Part shown: piece after piece, positions 5,581-8,064 of the stretch
Numbering within the stretch: position 1 is the stretch's first letter
How the letters are laid out: each line of letters starts with the position of its first letter
Origin: Acidobacteriota bacterium
Lineage (GTDB): Bacteria; Acidobacteriota; Aminicenantia; UBA2199
DNA length: 8,064 nucleotides
Assembly: GCA_021817755.1 (NCBI GenBank)
Contig: JAKAGC010000152.1
Coordinates: forward strand, 1 to 8,064
Direction: 5' to 3'
Position numbers and translations under genes: made by a program
The notes under the pieces: model-generated
Database searches by the model: none
Told to the model about the DNA's origin: nothing
What the model saw: the letters and a program-made list of their open reading frames with translations, nothing else

Positions 5581-8040
5581 ATGGAAGACAACAAAAATAA
5601 TAATGATCAAGTTGAAAAAAAAGAAGTAAAGGAAGAAGAACAAAATCCGCAAACAGAATCTGAGACATCTCCTTCTGTTGCAATAGTAAAAGAACTATTA
5701 CCCGAGATATTACCGATTGTTCCGCTGTTCGACCGCCCCGCATTCCCTAAAATGATGAGGCCAGTATCGGTAATCAGCCAGGATTTGAAATCATTTCTAT
5801 TGGAATCCGCTGAAAAGCATATTCCGATTTATATCGGTTTACTCTTCACACGCCTATCCGAAGACGAAACGGAAATTGCTCCGGATAATATTTCCTCCTC
5901 AGATTTATACAAAATCGGTGTTGTGGCAAAAGTAATTCAAATAGCCCCCGATAATGATAAATCATTACCAATGCAAATCCTCGTACAAGTCATGGACAGG
6001 TTTGAAGTCCAGGAAATAAAATCCGAAAAACCCATTATCCGCGCTCAGGTAAAATATTCCTATGAAACTGTATTTGAAAATAACGAAGAGTTAAAAGCCT
6101 ATTCTGTAGCGATCGTAGAAAGTATCAAAGAACTCGTGAAGCTCAATCCTCTATTCAAAGAAGGCCTCTCCTTACTGATAGAGCGTATCAATGTAAATGA
6201 TCCCGGAGCTCTTAGCGACTTTGCAGCTTCCATGACTACTGCTACAGGAGATGAATTACAACATATCCTCGAAATTAAAAATATTCGCTCCCGTATCGAA
6301 GAAGTTCTCATTATCCTCAAACGGGAAGTCGAAATTTCCAAGCTTAAAATCCAGATATCCAAACGAATTGAAGATCGACTTTCAAAACAACAGAGAGAGT
6401 TCTTTCTAAAACAGCAATTGAAAGAAATAAAAAAAGAATTAGGACTCGCAAAAGACGATGCCGAAAGTGAAATCGATAAATTCCAGAAACGTATAAAAAA
6501 ACTGGAGCTGTCACCGGAAGCAAAAGAACGCATCGAGGAAGAAATCGAAAAGATGAAACTACTGGAACCTTCCTCCCCCGAATTTAATGTGACCCGGAAT
6601 TACCTGGATTGGCTTACTGTTCTTCCATGGGGAGTTTTCACAGAAGATAATTATGATATATCACACGCCGAACAAATCCTGGATCAGGATCACTATGGAT
6701 TGAAAGATGTCAAAGATCGCATACTCGAATTTATCTCCGTCGGTATTATTAAGGGTAATTTGACCGGTTCCATCATCTTGCTAGTAGGCCCTCCCGGTGT
6801 GGGAAAGACTTCGATAGGTCAATCCATAGCTCGAAGCTTGGGACGCGAGTTCTATCGATTCTCGCTCGGTGGAATGCGTGATGAAGCTGAAATTAAAGGT
6901 CACCGCCGTACTTATATCGGTGCATTGCCCGGGAAATTCTTACAAGCGATTAAAACCTGTAAAACAGCCAATCCCGTAATAATGCTCGATGAAGTAGATA
7001 AAATCGGTGCCAGTTTCCGGGGAGATCCTGCCTCCGCACTCCTGGAAGTTCTTGATCCCGAGCAAAATAAAGATTTCCTCGACCACTATCTTGATGTACG
7101 TTTCGATCTCTCTCACGTCTTGTTTGTGTGCACCGCCAATCAAATGGAAACCATTCCTGCCCCCTTACTCGACCGTATGGAAATCATTAAGCTATCCGGT
7201 TATATTCTCGAAGAAAAAATGGAAATCGCCAATCGCCATCTTCTTCCCAAACAAATTAAAGCTCACGGATTGACAAAAAAACAAGTGGTAATTCCTAAAG
7301 ATGTTTTAAGAGATATGATCGATGGCTATTCACGGGAAGCCGGTGTTCGAGGCCTTGAAAACAATATTAAGAAAATACTGAGAAAATCCGTAAAAACCAT
7401 TGTCCAGGAAAAAGTACCTTCTATTAAAATAAAAAAGAGCGATCTATCAGAATTACTTGGCCGACGTGTTTTTTCAGAAGATATGGTTTTCAAAAAACCC
7501 AAAGTCGGTGTTGTTATGGGACTCGCATACACAACAATGGGCGGGGCTACTTTATATATTGAAGCTACACAGGTACCCTCCGGGAGTCCCGGCTTCAAAC
7601 AAACCGGACAACTCGGAAAAGTAATGATCGAATCCTCAGAAATTGCATACACATTTATGCGTTCGTACTTTAAAGAAGATGAAAAAATTAAGGAATTCTT
7701 TTCTAAAAACCTTATCCATCTGCATGTTCCTGCCGGTGCAACGCCCAAAGATGGTCCTTCTGCCGGTATCACAATGGCATGTGCCATTTATTCGTTGGTA
7801 ATGAACACCCCCATAAAAGAAAACCTTACAATGACAGGTGAATTGACACTTAGTGGACAAGTAATGCCAATCGGTGGAGTTAAAGAAAAAGTGATTGCTG
7901 CCAATCGTGCAAAAATTAAGGAAGTTATTCTCCCTGAAGAAAACAGAGAAGATTTCGAGATGCTTGATGAACATATCAAATCCAAGGTAACACCCCATTT
8001 TGTGCGAACACTCCCCGATGTTTTGAAGATTTGTTTTTAA
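5581..8040 (+). CDS. lon: ATP-dependent protease Lon (LonA type)
   Basis: The 819-residue product is a complete LonA, a cytoplasmic hexameric AAA+ serine protease that degrades misfolded and selected regulatory proteins. An acidic, low-complexity tail (1-31) precedes the substrate-recognition N-domain (about 42-250, [13 protein letters not shown]) and a charged coiled-coil (about 250-330). The ATPase shows Walker A GPPGVGKT (403-410), Walker B VIMLDEVD (466-473), sensor-1 Asn520, arginine finger Arg532 and sensor-2 Arg590. The protease domain contains PKDGPSAG with nucleophile Ser727 and GGVKEK with Lys770, the Ser-Lys dyad. The spacings of Arg532, Arg590 and Lys770 from Ser727 equal those of E. 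coli Lon (Arg484, Arg542, Lys722, Ser679). It is about 35 residues longer than E. coli Lon, mainly through the N-terminal tail, while the end after Lys770 is somewhat shorter. GAGGT seven bases upstream supports the start. The gene is transcribed divergently from the amidohydrolase, and the 24 bases after its stop show no terminator before the window ends. Confidence 0.97.
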   Translation: MEDNKNNNDQVEKKEVKEEEQNPQTESETSPSVAIVKELLPEILPIVPLFDRPAFPKMMRPVSVISQDLKSFLLESAEKHIPIYIGLLFTRLSEDETEIAPDNISSSDLYKIGVVAKVIQIAPDNDKSLPMQILVQVMDRFEVQEIKSEKPIIRAQVKYSYETVFENNEELKAYSVAIVESIKELVKLNPLFKEGLSLLIERINVNDPGALSDFAASMTTATGDELQHILEIKNIRSRIEEVLIILKREVEISKLKIQISKRIEDRLSKQQREFFLKQQLKEIKKELGLAKDDAESEIDKFQKRIKKLELSPEAKERIEEEIEKMKLLEPSSPEFNVTRNYLDWLTVLPWGVFTEDNYDISHAEQILDQDHYGLKDVKDRILEFISVGIIKGNLTGSIILLVGPPGVGKTSIGQSIARSLGREFYRFSLGGMRDEAEIKGHRRTYIGALPGKFLQAIKTCKTANPVIMLDEVDKIGASFRGDPASALLEVLDPEQNKDFLDHYLDVRFDLSHVLFVCTANQMETIPAPLLDRMEIIKLSGYILEEKMEIANRHLLPKQIKAHGLTKKQVVIPKDVLRDMIDGYSREAGVRGLENNIKKILRKSVKTIVQEKVPSIKIKKSDLSELLGRRVFSEDMVFKKPKVGVVMGLAYTTMGGATLYIEATQVPSGSPGFKQTGQLGKVMIESSEIAYTFMRSYFKEDEKIKEFFSKNLIHLHVPAGATPKDGPSAGITMACAIYSLVMNTPIKENLTMTGELTLSGQVMPIGGVKEKVIAANRAKIKEVILPEENREDFEMLDEHIKSKVTPHFVRTLPDVLKICF

Positions 8041-8064
8041 ATAAAGAATTTGATTGATATTATA

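Noticed and set aside
6099..7998. Several open frames on the minus strand inside lon (for example 6099-6533, 7326-7787 and 7636-7998)
   Set aside because: All lie within the intact, motif-complete lon gene. Their translations are Ser/Phe/Ile/Arg-rich antisense shadows without ribosome sites or family motifs.

Overview
The window is AT-rich and holds five protein genes, with no RNA genes, transposons or CRISPR. It looks like the chromosome of a Gram-negative-type (diderm) bacterium. The reasons are a type II secretion/type IV pilus style pseudopilin, two further products with Sec signal peptides, and a full-length bacterial LonA protease. The lineage cannot be fixed from this sequence. Large LamG-bearing pseudopilins are something I associate with PVC-type and candidate-phylum bacteria, and the Lon N-domain wording (an RPxFP motif) recalls spirochaete-type Lon proteins. 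Both hints are from memory and weak.

Layout. (1) 37-2226 (+) encodes a 729-residue modular pseudopilin: prepilin leader and helix, GspG-like core, beta-sandwich, proline linker, jelly-roll and C-terminal LamG. (2) 2263-3270 (-) encodes a secreted protein of unknown function and converges on gene 1 across 36 bases. (3) 3333-3788 (-) encodes a YhcH/YjgK/YiaL (DUF386) protein. (4) 3804-5306 (-) encodes an AbgB-like M20 amidohydrolase carrying an N-terminal signal sequence. (5) 5307-5580 is a divergent control region with a good sigma-70-type promoter on each strand. (6) 5581-8040 (+) encodes ATP-dependent protease Lon with all catalytic motifs intact.

Genes 4 and 3 lie 15 bases apart and are very likely co-transcribed from the promoter at 5392-5364. 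Gene 2 may be read through or may use its own extended -10 promoter just after a weak terminator. The amidohydrolase and the unknown protein appear to be exported and the YhcH-like protein appears cytoplasmic, so a shared scavenging or envelope role is possible but unproven. Lon is a separate housekeeping unit.

The observation I find most worth checking is a run of eight C (886-893) in the proline linker of the giant pseudopilin. A gain or loss of one C there would stop translation within a few codons and leave a pilin of about 290 residues without its two C-terminal lectin-like domains. This would be a plausible phase-variation switch, but the sequence alone does not prove it. I did not find a clear new multi-gene system.
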